Positions 8,978 to 17,314 of a DNA stretch of 64,000 bases are shown one piece after another. A program made the translations under genes and the position numbers. The number at the start of each line of letters is the position of its first letter. Positions within the stretch are counted from its first letter, which is position 1. Below the pieces are notes generated by a model. The model was given only the letters and a program-made list of their open reading frames with translations, was not told where the DNA came from and made no database searches. This DNA comes from Gillisia xinjiangensis. GTDB taxonomy: Bacteria > Bacteroidota > Bacteroidia > Flavobacteriales > Flavobacteriaceae. Where the stretch lies: positions 186,001-250,000 of the forward strand of contig NZ_JBKAHK010000005.1 of NCBI RefSeq assembly GCF_046298265.1. The letters are read 5' to 3'.

Positions 8978-10258
8978 ATGAAAAAAGTACTTATCATCAC
9001 ATACTATTGGCCTCCGGCCGGAGGACCCGGAGTTCAGCGTTGGTTAAAATTCGTGAAGTATTTAAGGGGTTTTGATGTAGAGCCTGTTGTTTATATTCCT
9101 GAAAATCCGGATTATCCTTTGTTGGATGAATCCCTTAATAACGAAATCCCAAAAGATATAACCATCCTGAAAAAAAAGATTTTTGAGCCTTATTTCCTGG
9201 CTGGTATGTTCTCCAAAAAACAAACATCAACCATCAGTTCTGGAATAATCAATGCTGAAAAAGAACAAAATTTTCTGCAGAAATTGCTGCTATTTATACG
9301 CGGCAATTTTTTTATTCCGGATGCAAGAAAATTCTGGGTAAAACCTTCCATTAAATATCTTTCAGATTATATTCAAAAGAATAGAATTGAAACCATCATA
9401 ACTACCGGGCCACCACACAGCGTTCATTTAATAGGACTTGGATTAAAGGAAAAACATGACATACGATGGATAGCCGATTTTCGTGATCCCTGGACGAGTA
9501 TAGGATATCATAAAAAGCTGAAATTGACAGAGGCTTCTGAAATAAAACATAAAAAGATGGAAGAAGAGGTGCTTAAAGAAGCATCAGATATTATTACCAC
9601 CAGTTTTACCACAAAAGCCGAATTTAAACAAATCACCGAGAAACCAATAACCGTAATCACCAACGGATATGATGTTTTGCCCCCTTCTGAAGTGAAACTG
9701 GACGAAAAATTCACCATTTCTCATATAGGTTCCCTGCTATCGGGAAGGGATCCAAAGAATTTGTGGCTTGTACTGGGAGAACTTGTAAAGGAAGATGTTG
9801 ATTTTTCAAAAGATTTTCAATTAAAGCTGGTAGGAGCCGTAAGTGATGAAGTGGTTAGTTCCATAAAAAAATCTGGCTTACAGTATCATCTTGAGCTCAT
9901 TGGATATGTTTCTCATCCTGAGGCTTTAAGGATTCAAAGGAGTTCTCAGATCTTGCTTTTGGTTGAAATTAACAGCGAGGAAACCCGTGGGATTATTCCG
10001 GGTAAACTTTTTGAATATATGGCAGCAAAGCGCCCTGTTCTGGCTTTGGGGCCGGAAAAGTGGGATGGGGAGAAGATCTTACAGGAGACAGGATCCGGTA
10101 ATTATTTTAATTACCGGGATAGGGACGACCTGAAATTCAGGATCAGGGAATATTATAAATTGTATAAAAAAGATGCGTTGAGATCTGATTCAAAAAACAT
10201 CGAAAAATATAGCCGAAAAAATCTAACCAAAAAATTAGCAGAATTGCTGCACCAATAG
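8978..10258 (+). CDS. Family 4-type glycosyltransferase
   Basis: From the ATG at 8978 the product is 426 residues and starts MKKVLIITYYWPPAGGPGVQ, the usual beginning of this family; an in-frame ATG at 8954 would add eight polar residues. The N-terminal domain carries the glycine-rich acceptor motif PPAGGPGVQRWLKF, and the C-terminal half has SHIGSLLSGRDP and the donor-site region GIIPGKLFEYMAAKRPVLALGP, with the conserved Glu that binds the nucleotide sugar. It is a GT-B fold transferase, most like the GT4 group, acting at the cytoplasmic side of the membrane. Donor and acceptor cannot be told from sequence. The flippase gene follows after 6 bp, so the two are probably coupled. Confidence 0.85.
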   Translation: MKKVLIITYYWPPAGGPGVQRWLKFVKYLRGFDVEPVVYIPENPDYPLLDESLNNEIPKDITILKKKIFEPYFLAGMFSKKQTSTISSGIINAEKEQNFLQKLLLFIRGNFFIPDARKFWVKPSIKYLSDYIQKNRIETIITTGPPHSVHLIGLGLKEKHDIRWIADFRDPWTSIGYHKKLKLTEASEIKHKKMEEEVLKEASDIITTSFTTKAEFKQITEKPITVITNGYDVLPPSEVKLDEKFTISHIGSLLSGRDPKNLWLVLGELVKEDVDFSKDFQLKLVGAVSDEVVSSIKKSGLQYHLELIGYVSHPEALRIQRSSQILLLVEINSEETRGIIPGKLFEYMAAKRPVLALGPEKWDGEKILQETGSGNYFNYRDRDDLKFRIREYYKLYKKDALRSDSKNIEKYSRKNLTKKLAELLHQ

Positions 10259-10264
10259 AAACTG

Positions 10265-11728
10265 ATGGGTGTAATTTTAAACCAATCTTTTAAAAATATG
10301 GTCACTACCTATTTCGGATTTGGAATAGGAGCGATCAATACCTTATTTTTATTTACTTATTTCCTGGAAAAGGAGTATTACGGATTGGTGAGTTTCCTGC
10401 TTTCAGCAGCAAATCTTATCTGGCCTTTGATGGCTTTTGGAGTTCATAATACCCTTGTGAAATTCTATTCTTCCTATAAAACCAGACCCGATCGGGATAA
10501 GCTGCTTAATTTGATTTTAATTTTACCAGTAGGGGTTTCTCTAATTCTTGGGATCATTGGATATATAAGTTATGATTTGTTGCTTGATTATTTTGGATCC
10601 GGCAATGATCTCGTGCAACCATACATTTGGTTAATCTTTGTCATTGCTTTGGCCACAGCCTATTTCGAAGTGTTTTTTGCCTGGTCCAAGGTTAATTTCC
10701 AAAGCGTATTTGGAAATGTGATGAAGGAGGTTTTTCACAGGATTTGTATCACCTTGTTGTTGTTAGCTGTATATTTTTCATTGATTAGCGTGAATCAGTT
10801 TATTTATGCGATGGCGGGAGTATTTATTTTAAGGGCTGTAGCTATGCAGGCGTATGCTTTTTCTTTATACATGCCTAAATTCAGTTTTGCGCTGCCAGGT
10901 AATATAAGATCTGTTTTAAAATATTCAGGCTTGATTTTGATCGCCGGTTCCATTGCGATGATTTTACTGGATCTTGATAAAGTGATGATAGAATATTATT
11001 TGCCCATTGGAGAAGTAGCTGTTTATGGAATTGCGGTTTATATCGCTACAGTAATATCGGTTCCTCAAAAAGCAATGCACCAAATTATACATCCCCTTAC
11101 AGCGAGTATGTTGAATGAAAAAGACAAAACCGGCCTGGCCGATCTTTACAAACGCAGTTCCCTGACTTTATTAGTGATAAGCGCAATCATTTTTATTTTG
11201 ATACTTGTGAACCTGAATCAACTTTACAGGCTTATTCCTGAAGAATATCAAATTAGCACCGTGATTGTACTGCTTATTTCCCTGGTGAAATTATATGATA
11301 ATATGCTTGGAAACAATAACAGTATTCTTTTTAATTCAGATTATTACCGGCTGGTGCTGGTCTTTGGGGTTTTCCTGGCCATTCTGGCTTTTGTTTTTAA
11401 CTTGTGGTTAATCCCGGAATTTGGAATTCTAGGGGCGGCCATAGCAACCTTTCTTGCGTTCTTTATATATAATACTTCCAAGATATTTATTGTGTTCAAC
11501 AAATTCCATATGCATCCTTTTTCCCTGAAGACATTTAAAATTTTGCTTTTTTCCGGCTTGCTAATCATCGGATTTTATTTTTGGGAATTCGGATTTCACC
11601 CAATTATCAACATAATTTTAAAATCAGGAATAGTCTCGATTATTTATTTGATTATAGCCCTGAAATTTAATTTCTCTGAAGATGTTACTGCAATGGTATC
11701 TAAATACCTCAAACGGAAAAAATTATAA
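10265..11728 (+). CDS. Polysaccharide flippase-like membrane protein (MOP superfamily, Wzx-type)
   Basis: A 487-residue protein with about 12-14 hydrophobic segments spread over its length, beginning NQSFKNMVTTYFGFGIGAINTLFLF. The size, the FGVHNTLVKFYSSYKT loop after the second helix and the even spacing of helices match oligosaccharide flippases of the MOP superfamily, which move lipid-linked glycans across the inner membrane. It starts 6 bp after the glycosyltransferase stop. With YfhO upstream the three may form one surface-glycan unit, although no polymerase or ligase is present in this window. Other MOP exporters are possible. Confidence 0.8.
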   Translation: MGVILNQSFKNMVTTYFGFGIGAINTLFLFTYFLEKEYYGLVSFLLSAANLIWPLMAFGVHNTLVKFYSSYKTRPDRDKLLNLILILPVGVSLILGIIGYISYDLLLDYFGSGNDLVQPYIWLIFVIALATAYFEVFFAWSKVNFQSVFGNVMKEVFHRICITLLLLAVYFSLISVNQFIYAMAGVFILRAVAMQAYAFSLYMPKFSFALPGNIRSVLKYSGLILIAGSIAMILLDLDKVMIEYYLPIGEVAVYGIAVYIATVISVPQKAMHQIIHPLTASMLNEKDKTGLADLYKRSSLTLLVISAIIFILILVNLNQLYRLIPEEYQISTVIVLLISLVKLYDNMLGNNNSILFNSDYYRLVLVFGVFLAILAFVFNLWLIPEFGILGAAIATFLAFFIYNTSKIFIVFNKFHMHPFSLKTFKILLFSGLLIIGFYFWEFGFHPIINIILKSGIVSIIYLIIALKFNFSEDVTAMVSKYLKRKKL

Positions 11729-11733
11729 AAGCG

Positions 11734-11775
11734 AAAACCCCCAAGGGATTCGTGTGAATCGCCATTGGAGGATTT
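11734..11775 (-). terminator. Hairpin downstream of the Ser/Arg-rich protein gene
   Basis: Outer arms 11734-11744 and 11765-11775 pair with one wobble and one mismatch, and inner arms 11747-11751 and 11756-11760 pair perfectly. On the minus strand it ends in GGGGGTTTTC, a terminator-like end. It could also stop the flippase transcript, whose stop is 6 bp away. Confidence 0.55.
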
Positions 11776-11815
11776 CTAACTAACTAACCAACCAAAAAAT
11801 TAAATTATGAGGATC

Positions 11816-13063
11816 TTAATCTCTTCCTCTTGAGTTACTTCTTACTTCAGCAGAACTCCTGGTTGAAGATTTAATTTCCTGTGATCGTGGAGAACTGCTT
11901 CGGGATTGAACTCTTGATGTACCGGTATCAGTTCTTGTAGCCTGTACATTGCTTCTTCTTTCAGGTGTTCTGGTTCTAACAGTATTTTGTCTGCTTTGCA
12001 CCGCGGGCTGAGCTCTTCTTTCAACTGATGGCCTTGTAGCTCTAACTGTATTATCCTGAGGTGGTGTTGTGGCAGCTCTATTCTCAATTACATGGCTGCT
12101 TCTTTGAGGAGAAACTGTTCCTCTTGCTGAAGTACTTGAACTACCAACACTTTGTGCTCTTACAGCAGCTTCATGCTTCTCTATATTAGCCGTTTCTCTG
12201 TTCCTTTCAACGTTGCTATTCCTGGATTGAATTCTTCCTCTTTCTGATGAAACTTCTGCTTCGGAAACCGAACTGTTTCTACCTCTAACAGAAGGTGTGG
12301 AATTAGCAATTTCAGAACTATTGGTCCTTGTAACGTTTTCTGAAGATCTCAATTGAGGCTTCACTTGTCTTTGTGTGGTTGTTCTTCTTCCATTATTATA
12401 AGAATCTACACTTTGACCAGGTCTGTAAAAATTGTTTTTGCTAACAACTACGTTATTGGTTTGATAATAGTTGTTGTATTGAACGTAACTCAATCTTGAA
12501 GGCTCATAATAGGCTCTGTAAGGCTCGTAATAAACCACTCTGTATGACTGATGTGGTCTTACATAATACCTGTGCCAGGGTCTGTGAACATAACGTGGAT
12601 TGTAAGCATTGATATATCCAATATATCTAATGGGTTGGTTAAAACGGTTGTAGCGGATATGCATATTCCCTAATCTCACCAATTGTCCACGACTGTTGTA
12701 GTTAATAAAAATGTTTCCGGCCTGAACGATTCTTCCGTAGTAATCATAATATACAGGGACATTTTCAATCTGGATCACAGCTCCAAAATCATCATATTGT
12801 ACATAAGGATCATAATTATATCCTGCATTATAACTGATGTTGGAATTTGGATGCGGTATATTTCCAAGTGGGGAACTTGCAAATTGAGGATTGTAATAAA
12901 AATCAAATTCTCCGTTTGGATATACTGAAAACTCAACTCCGCCTTCTACGAATATGAAAGATTCTCCATAGTTAAAAGGGGAGGAGTAACTGGATGTTTC
13001 CGAATTTGCTGAAGCCGTAACTCCAACAAAAAGAAAAGCGAATATGAGGGTAAAGGTTTTCAT
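11816..13063 (-). CDS. Secreted Tyr/Asn-rich protein with Ser/Arg-rich low-complexity C-terminal half
   Basis: No known function. A 415-residue protein with a signal peptide (residues 1-19, ending ASA). Residues 30-150 contain a repeated YD-repeat-like pattern in which short G-x-h-h-x-h-G-N-h units recur: AVIQIENVPVYYDYYGRIVQ, AGNIFINYNSRGQLVR, LGNMHIRYNRFNQPIR. Residues 150-215 are rich in Tyr, His and Arg. From about residue 225 to the end the protein is a basic Ser/Arg/Thr/Gln-rich low-complexity tail (for example SVRGRNSS, TRTPERRSN, SRSSSPRSQ), probably disordered. The sigma-54-like element upstream suggests separate control. Envelope or surface location is inferred from the signal peptide only. 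Confidence 0.7.
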   Translation of the reverse strand: MKTFTLIFAFLFVGVTASANSETSSYSSPFNYGESFIFVEGGVEFSVYPNGEFDFYYNPQFASSPLGNIPHPNSNISYNAGYNYDPYVQYDDFGAVIQIENVPVYYDYYGRIVQAGNIFINYNSRGQLVRLGNMHIRYNRFNQPIRYIGYINAYNPRYVHRPWHRYYVRPHQSYRVVYYEPYRAYYEPSRLSYVQYNNYYQTNNVVVSKNNFYRPGQSVDSYNNGRRTTTQRQVKPQLRSSENVTRTNSSEIANSTPSVRGRNSSVSEAEVSSERGRIQSRNSNVERNRETANIEKHEAAVRAQSVGSSSTSARGTVSPQRSSHVIENRAATTPPQDNTVRATRPSVERRAQPAVQSRQNTVRTRTPERRSNVQATRTDTGTSRVQSRSSSPRSQEIKSSTRSSAEVRSNSRGRD

Positions 13064-13092
13064 TTGGGCGGACTTTAGATATTAATAGAATT

Positions 13093-13107
13093 GGCTTTTT
13101 TCAAGCC
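13093..13107 (-). promoter_or_regulatory. Small hairpin in the 5' leader of the Ser/Arg-rich protein gene
   Basis: GGCTT and AAGCC (5-bp arms, 5-nt loop) lie about 30 nt before the ATG at 13063, just after the predicted transcription start. Confidence 0.3.
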
Positions 13108-13120
13108 GTTGTTCTTAAAT

Positions 13121-13140
13121 ATACAAAGTACGTGCCAAAG
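13121..13140 (-). promoter_or_regulatory. Sigma-54-type (-24/-12) promoter element
   Basis: On the minus strand the sequence reads TTTGGCACGTACTTTGTAT. TGGCAC followed by five bases and TTGTA is one base off the RpoN consensus TGGCAC-N5-TTGCA, and the -24 GG and -12 G are spaced correctly (ten bases between). It predicts a start near 13110 and a leader of about 48 nt for the gene starting at 13063. No sigma-54 activator gene is in the window. Confidence 0.6.
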
Positions 13141-13191
13141 TCCTGAATTATATCTTTAGCCTGTTTTTACCTGAAAATAGCCTGTTCATTT

Positions 13192-13288
13192 AATCCCTCA
13201 TTGAGGGTTTAATTCCCCGAGGCTTACCTCGAATTTTTAAAAGTATTTTCCAATTCATACCTCGTGGGCTTGCCCCGAAGTTTTTGAT
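13192..13288 (+). repeat. Dispersed hairpin repeat, copy 1 (after uvrA)
   Basis: About 97 bp containing three small hairpins in a row: CCCTC/GAGGG, CGAGG/CCTCG and CCTCG-GGGC/GCCC-CGAA. The middle AATTTTTAAAAGTATTTT is shared almost exactly with the copies at 16088 and 46708, all in the same orientation. It ends one base from the uvrA stop codon. Confidence 0.8.
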
Positions 13289-13289
13289 T

Positions 13290-16076
13290 TTATAACCGTT
13301 CCTTTAAATAGGGAGCAGTATAGGATTTTTTGTTTTTAGCCACTTCCTCAGGTGTTCCTTCAGCAATAAGATAGCCACCTGTTTCACCACCCTCAAGACC
13401 AAGGTCAATAACATAGTCGGCACACTTTACAAGGTCCATATTATGTTCAATCACAATGATGGAATGCCCCTTTTCTATTAAAGCGTTAAAGGATTTCAAT
13501 AATTTCTGAATATCGTGAAAATGCAAACCTGTGGTAGGTTCATCAAAAATAAACAGGGCCTTATCTTTGCTAATTCCCTTTACAAGAAAGGAGGCCAGTT
13601 TTATTCGTTGGGCTTCTCCACCTGAAAGTGTAGAAGAACTTTGTCCCAGTTGAACATATCCCAGACCCACATCCTGAAGGGGCTTTAATTTGTTGGTTAT
13701 CTTTTTCTCCCCATTATCCTGAAAGAATTCAACAGCCTCATCAATGGTCATTTTAAGAATGTCATCGATGTTCTTTTCAGCGAATTTCACTTCCAACACT
13801 TCTTTTTTAAAGCGTTTTCCATTACAGGTTTCACATTCCAAATGCACATCGGCCATGAACTGCATTTCGATGGTTACTTCACCTTCACCTTTACAGGTTA
13901 TACACCTTCCGCCATCAACATTGAAGGAGAAATGTTTCGGTTTAAAATTCCTTATATCGGATAATTTCTGATTCGCGAATAAATTTCGGATATCGTCATA
14001 GGCCTTGATATAAGTAACCGGATTGGAACGCGAAGAACGCCCAATTGGATTCTGATCTACAAACTCGATGGAAGTGGTCGCCTTAAAATTCCCGTCAATT
14101 TTAGAAAATTGTCCGGCTTTTTCTCCGAAACCTCCAATTTCCTTTAACATTGCAGGATAAAGTATCTTTTTAACCAACGTACTTTTTCCACTTCCTGAAA
14201 CTCCGGTTACGGCGGTAAAAACACCCAGGGGAAATTTTACGTCAATATTTTTTAAATTGTTTTCCCGTGCTCCAAAGATCCCGACATATTGTTTTGAGGT
14301 ACGACGGGTTTTGGGAGTTTCAATACGCATGGTATTATTCAAATATTTCGCGGTGAGGGAATCAGATTTCAGGATCTGTTTGTAGGTTCCCTGGGCTACT
14401 AATTCTCCCCCATGAATTCCTGCTTCCGGACCAATATCAATAATCTCATCGGCCGCTTTCATAATATCCTCATCATGCTCCACCACAATTACCGTATTTC
14501 CAAGATCCCGCAAATCCTTTAAAACCTCAATAAGCCTTTTAGTGTCCCGCGGATGCAGTCCTATGGAAGGTTCGTCCAGAATATACATAGAACCCACTAA
14601 ACTGCTTCCCAGGGAAGTGGCAAGATTGATCCTTTGGGACTCCCCCCCGGAAAGTGAATTGGATTTTCGGTTTAAGGTGAGATAGTCCAATCCCACATTG
14701 GAAAGAAACTGCAAACGATTGCGAATCTCTGTTAGCAGGCGTTTGGCTATTTGTGTATCAGTTTCATTTAAGGAAAGCTCACTAAAAAATGCACGGACTT
14801 TATTGAGAGGTTTTTCAACAAGATCTGTAATAGTTGCTCCGCCAATTTTCACATAATTGGTTTCAGGCCTAAGTCGTTTTCCTTTACAAAGAGAACATTT
14901 GGTTTTTCCCCGATATCTGGAAAGCATCACCCGGTTCTGAATTTTATATGCCTTGGATTCCAGAAATTCAAAAAAGGAATTAAGACCTTCAAAATACTCA
15001 TTCCCTGTCCATATCAACTCTTTTTGCACTTCAGAAAGTTCGAAAAATGGTTTATGGATTGGGAAGTCGAATTTATGGGAATTGTTTACCAATTGATCCC
15101 GATACCAACTCATACTTTCCCCGCGCCAGGGGAAAATGGCATTCTCATATACAGACAATGCGGTATTTGGAATTACAAGATCTGCATCAATTCCTATTAC
15201 ATCCCCGTAACCTTCACATCTTGGGCAAGCACCATACGGATTATTAAAGCTGAAAAGATGCGGATTTGGTTCCTGAAAAGTTATTCCGTCAAGTTCAAAT
15301 TTATTGCTGAATTGTCTCGTTTTAGCATCGGAAAGACTTTCGATAAACAATTCTCCTTTTCCTTCAAAAAATGCGGTTTGTGTGGCATCTGCCAGCCGGT
15401 TATAAAAATTTTCCTCATTTTTGGTAACTATCCTGTCCACAACCAGGGAGATATCTTTTTCCTTTAATTTGGACAGATCGGCTTCATCGATTCTAACAAC
15501 CTTTTCTATAACTTTAATTCGGCTGTAGCCTTGTTGAAGTAACACCTTCAGCTTTTCTTCCAGAGTTCTTCCTTCTTCCAAATGAACAGGGGAGAGGAGC
15601 AGCAATTTTTCACCTTCAGGAAAGAGTTTTATATACGAGATAACATCGGTAACAGTATCTTTTTTAACTTCATCCCCTGAAACTGGAGAATATGTTTTCC
15701 CAATCCTGGCAAAAAGCAATTTTAGGTAATCGTAAATTTCAGTAGAAGTACCAACCGTTGAACGGGGATTGGTAGAATTCACTTTTTGTTCAATGGCAAT
15801 AGCTGGAGCAATTCCTTTTATATAATCTACTTTCGGCTTATTTAATCTACCCAAAAATTGCCGGGCGTAGGATGATAAGCTTTCCACATATCTACGTTGA
15901 CCTTCGGCATAAAGCGTGTCAAAAGCCAAACTGGATTTCCCCGATCCGGAAAGCCCGGTGATTACAACGAGTTTGTTGCGGGGGATGATAACATCAATAT
16001 TTTTTAAATTATGAAGTTTCGCTCCCTTAATTATAATATTTTCTTTCGGATTTACGCTTGAAATATCTACAGCCAT
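13290..16076 (-). CDS. uvrA: Excinuclease ABC subunit A
   Basis: The 928-residue product is a full-length UvrA, the DNA-damage sensor of nucleotide excision repair, an ABC-type ATPase dimer that loads UvrB. It shows the first Walker A (GLSGSGKSS, about residues 42-50) and a second (GVSGSGKST, about residues 622-630). Two ABC signatures (LSGGESQR and LSGGEAQR) and zinc-finger CxxC pairs (CPRCEGYG, CSLCKGKR, CITCKGEG, CETCNGKR) are also present. The length is normal. It is transcribed alone, from a TAnnTTTG box at 16189-16196, and its 5' leader is almost entirely the repeat at 16088-16183; another copy of that repeat follows the stop. The sigma factor, nth and bcp nearby suggest a stress and repair neighbourhood. 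Confidence 0.97.
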   Translation of the reverse strand: MAVDISSVNPKENIIIKGAKLHNLKNIDVIIPRNKLVVITGLSGSGKSSLAFDTLYAEGQRRYVESLSSYARQFLGRLNKPKVDYIKGIAPAIAIEQKVNSTNPRSTVGTSTEIYDYLKLLFARIGKTYSPVSGDEVKKDTVTDVISYIKLFPEGEKLLLLSPVHLEEGRTLEEKLKVLLQQGYSRIKVIEKVVRIDEADLSKLKEKDISLVVDRIVTKNEENFYNRLADATQTAFFEGKGELFIESLSDAKTRQFSNKFELDGITFQEPNPHLFSFNNPYGACPRCEGYGDVIGIDADLVIPNTALSVYENAIFPWRGESMSWYRDQLVNNSHKFDFPIHKPFFELSEVQKELIWTGNEYFEGLNSFFEFLESKAYKIQNRVMLSRYRGKTKCSLCKGKRLRPETNYVKIGGATITDLVEKPLNKVRAFFSELSLNETDTQIAKRLLTEIRNRLQFLSNVGLDYLTLNRKSNSLSGGESQRINLATSLGSSLVGSMYILDEPSIGLHPRDTKRLIEVLKDLRDLGNTVIVVEHDEDIMKAADEIIDIGPEAGIHGGELVAQGTYKQILKSDSLTAKYLNNTMRIETPKTRRTSKQYVGIFGARENNLKNIDVKFPLGVFTAVTGVSGSGKSTLVKKILYPAMLKEIGGFGEKAGQFSKIDGNFKATTSIEFVDQNPIGRSSRSNPVTYIKAYDDIRNLFANQKLSDIRNFKPKHFSFNVDGGRCITCKGEGEVTIEMQFMADVHLECETCNGKRFKKEVLEVKFAEKNIDDILKMTIDEAVEFFQDNGEKKITNKLKPLQDVGLGYVQLGQSSSTLSGGEAQRIKLASFLVKGISKDKALFIFDEPTTGLHFHDIQKLLKSFNALIEKGHSIIVIEHNMDLVKCADYVIDLGLEGGETGGYLIAEGTPEEVAKNKKSYTAPYLKERL

Positions 16077-16087
16077 TTAATATTTTT

Positions 16088-16183
16088 ATCCCTCATAGAG
16101 GGTTTAATTGCCCGAGGTTTCCCCCGAATTTTTAAAAGTATTTTTCAAATCATACCCTTTGGGCTTGCCCCAGAGTTTTTGAT
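16088..16183 (+). repeat. Dispersed hairpin repeat, copy 2 (in uvrA leader)
   Basis: 96 bp, close to copy 1 (13192-13288) along its length, with the same three hairpins and the same AATTTTTAAAAGTATTTTTC core. It starts 12 bp upstream of the uvrA ATG and ends beside the uvrA -7 box, so it forms the untranslated leader. Confidence 0.8.
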
Positions 16184-16188
16184 GAATG

Positions 16189-16196
16189 CAAAGGTA
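16189..16196 (-). promoter_or_regulatory. Candidate -7 box of uvrA
   Basis: Minus-strand TACCTTTG matches TAnnTTTG, predicting transcription from near 16182 and a leader of about 105 nt that contains repeat copy 2. Confidence 0.5.
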
Positions 16197-16262
16197 ATCA
16201 ATAAGCTGCAGTGTAAAAAGTGAACAATATTCGTTAGTTATGTTAAAAAATTTTTGCCGATT

Positions 16263-16295
16263 TTTGCCGATGTTAAAAATATGTTGCTATATTTG
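16263..16295 (+). promoter_or_regulatory. Promoter of the ECF-type sigma factor gene
   Basis: TTTG at 16263-16266, a 21-bp spacer and TATATTTG at 16288-16295 fit the Bacteroidota -33/-7 pattern. The TTTG lies in the second of two back-to-back copies of TTTTTGCCGA (16251-16270), a possible activator or repressor site. The predicted leader is about 105 nt. Confidence 0.6.
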
Positions 16296-16338
16296 GACTT
16301 TCAACGGATATTCTAAAAATCTATTGCCTATTGTATAA

Positions 16339-16403
16339 AGTTACTTTTTAAGTTAAAAAAAACCTAACCCAAAGGTGTCCCCGGATACCTGACTAAAGTA
16401 ACT
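16339..16403 (+). promoter_or_regulatory. Structured mRNA leader of the sigma factor gene
   Basis: A 9-bp perfect outer stem (16339-16347 with 16395-16403) encloses an inner hairpin (16374-16379 with 16384-16389, one G-U pair, loop CCCG). The outer stem ends three bases before the ATG at 16407, so it could hide the ribosome entry region. The arrangement suggests translational control, for example thermosensing, protein binding or autoregulation; which one is not visible. Confidence 0.5.
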
Positions 16404-16406
16404 AAT

Positions 16407-16991
16407 ATGGATAAAACAAAGGCAACTGATGCTACCTTAGTAAGCACCTATATTCAAGGTGATGAGAATGCTCTCTCAATTTTAATTACCCGACACCAAC
16501 ACAGGATTTACAGTTTTATTTATTCCAAAGTTTATGATAAGGATGTTGCTGAAGATGTTTTTCAGGACACTTTTATCAAGGTAATTAATACGCTCAAAAA
16601 AGGCAAATATAATGAAGAAGGGAAATTCCTTCCCTGGGTAATGCGTATCGCTCACAATTTAGTGATCGATTATTTCAGAAAAAACAAACGGATGCCCAAG
16701 TTTGAGAACAGTGGAGATTTCAATATTTTTTCGGTTCTAAGCGACGGCGATCTAAATGTTGAAACACAACTTATCAAGGATCAAATTGAGTGTGATGTTC
16801 AGGAATTGATAAAGGAATTGCCGGCCGATCAACTTGAGGTTTTAACAATGCGTATCTATAAGGATATGAGTTTTAAGGAAATTTCTGAACGTACCGGAGT
16901 GAGCATTAATACGGCTTTAGGTCGCATGAGGTATGCACTTATAAACCTTAGAAAAATTATTGAAAAACATCAGCTTATTTTAACAAATTAA
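16407..16991 (+). CDS. Sigma-70 family RNA polymerase sigma factor (ECF-type)
   Basis: A 194-residue sigma factor with regions 2 and 4. Region 2 covers residues 9-95 and includes LITRHQHRIYSFIYSKV, DVAEDVFQDTFIKV and PWVMRIAHNLVIDYFRKNKR. A linker of about 35 residues follows, then region 4 at about residues 130-185 with LPADQLEVLTMRIYKDMSFK and EISERTGVSINTALGRMRYA. No anti-sigma gene follows, unlike many ECF systems; instead a 49-residue ORF lies 59 bp downstream. The structured leader and the neighbourhood of repair and peroxide genes suggest a stress-related or growth-related sigma factor, but its regulon is not evident from this window. Confidence 0.9.
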   Translation: MDKTKATDATLVSTYIQGDENALSILITRHQHRIYSFIYSKVYDKDVAEDVFQDTFIKVINTLKKGKYNEEGKFLPWVMRIAHNLVIDYFRKNKRMPKFENSGDFNIFSVLSDGDLNVETQLIKDQIECDVQELIKELPADQLEVLTMRIYKDMSFKEISERTGVSINTALGRMRYALINLRKIIEKHQLILTN

Positions 16992-17050
16992 ATTTGAAAT
17001 AAAACAGGAATATAATCGTTCTCCATTAAACCAATTTAAAGTTTACCTAA

Positions 17051-17200
17051 ATGGAGAACCTTTACACTAAAATTCCGAAAGGAGAACAATTAAACCGTTT
17101 GAACCCTACAAAAGAGACCATTCAATTTCTTTTAAATTATTCGAAAGCTTTACACATTTCAGAATATGATGTGATGCAGTTTGAAGTGATTTTAAATTAA
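17051..17200 (+). CDS. 49-residue conserved-looking hypothetical protein after the sigma factor
   Basis: An ATG at 17051 opens 49 codons: MENLYTKIPKGEQLN, then PTKETIQFLLNYSKALHI and SEYDVMQFEVILN. Composition is normal for a soluble helical protein. It is 59 bp after the sigma factor and ends 70 bp before a strong terminator, which suggests that both genes share one transcript. I recall similar short proteins behind this sigma factor in other flavobacteria, but that was not checked here. No function is known. A sigma-binding or anti-sigma role would be a guess. Confidence 0.6.
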   Translation: MENLYTKIPKGEQLNRLNPTKETIQFLLNYSKALHISEYDVMQFEVILN

Positions 17201-17270
17201 TTAGATTAGAAAAGAGCTTTTTTGATCCGTGTTATTATTGAATTAATAGCACTGAGCCACAATTTATTTT

Positions 17271-17314
17271 ATGATCCAGAGATGATTTAAAATCATCCTG
17301 GATCATTTTTTTTG
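17271..17314 (+). terminator. Strong terminator after the sigma factor unit
   Basis: ATGATCCAG (17271-17279) pairs with CTGGATCAT (17298-17306), and the inner arms GATGATTT and AAATCATC pair as well, giving a 17-bp stem with one bulge, followed by eight T residues. Confidence 0.9.

Noticed and set aside
15024..15467. 147-codon plus-strand ORF inside uvrA
   Set aside because: Antisense shadow of a strongly conserved gene, with no promoter or domain pattern.
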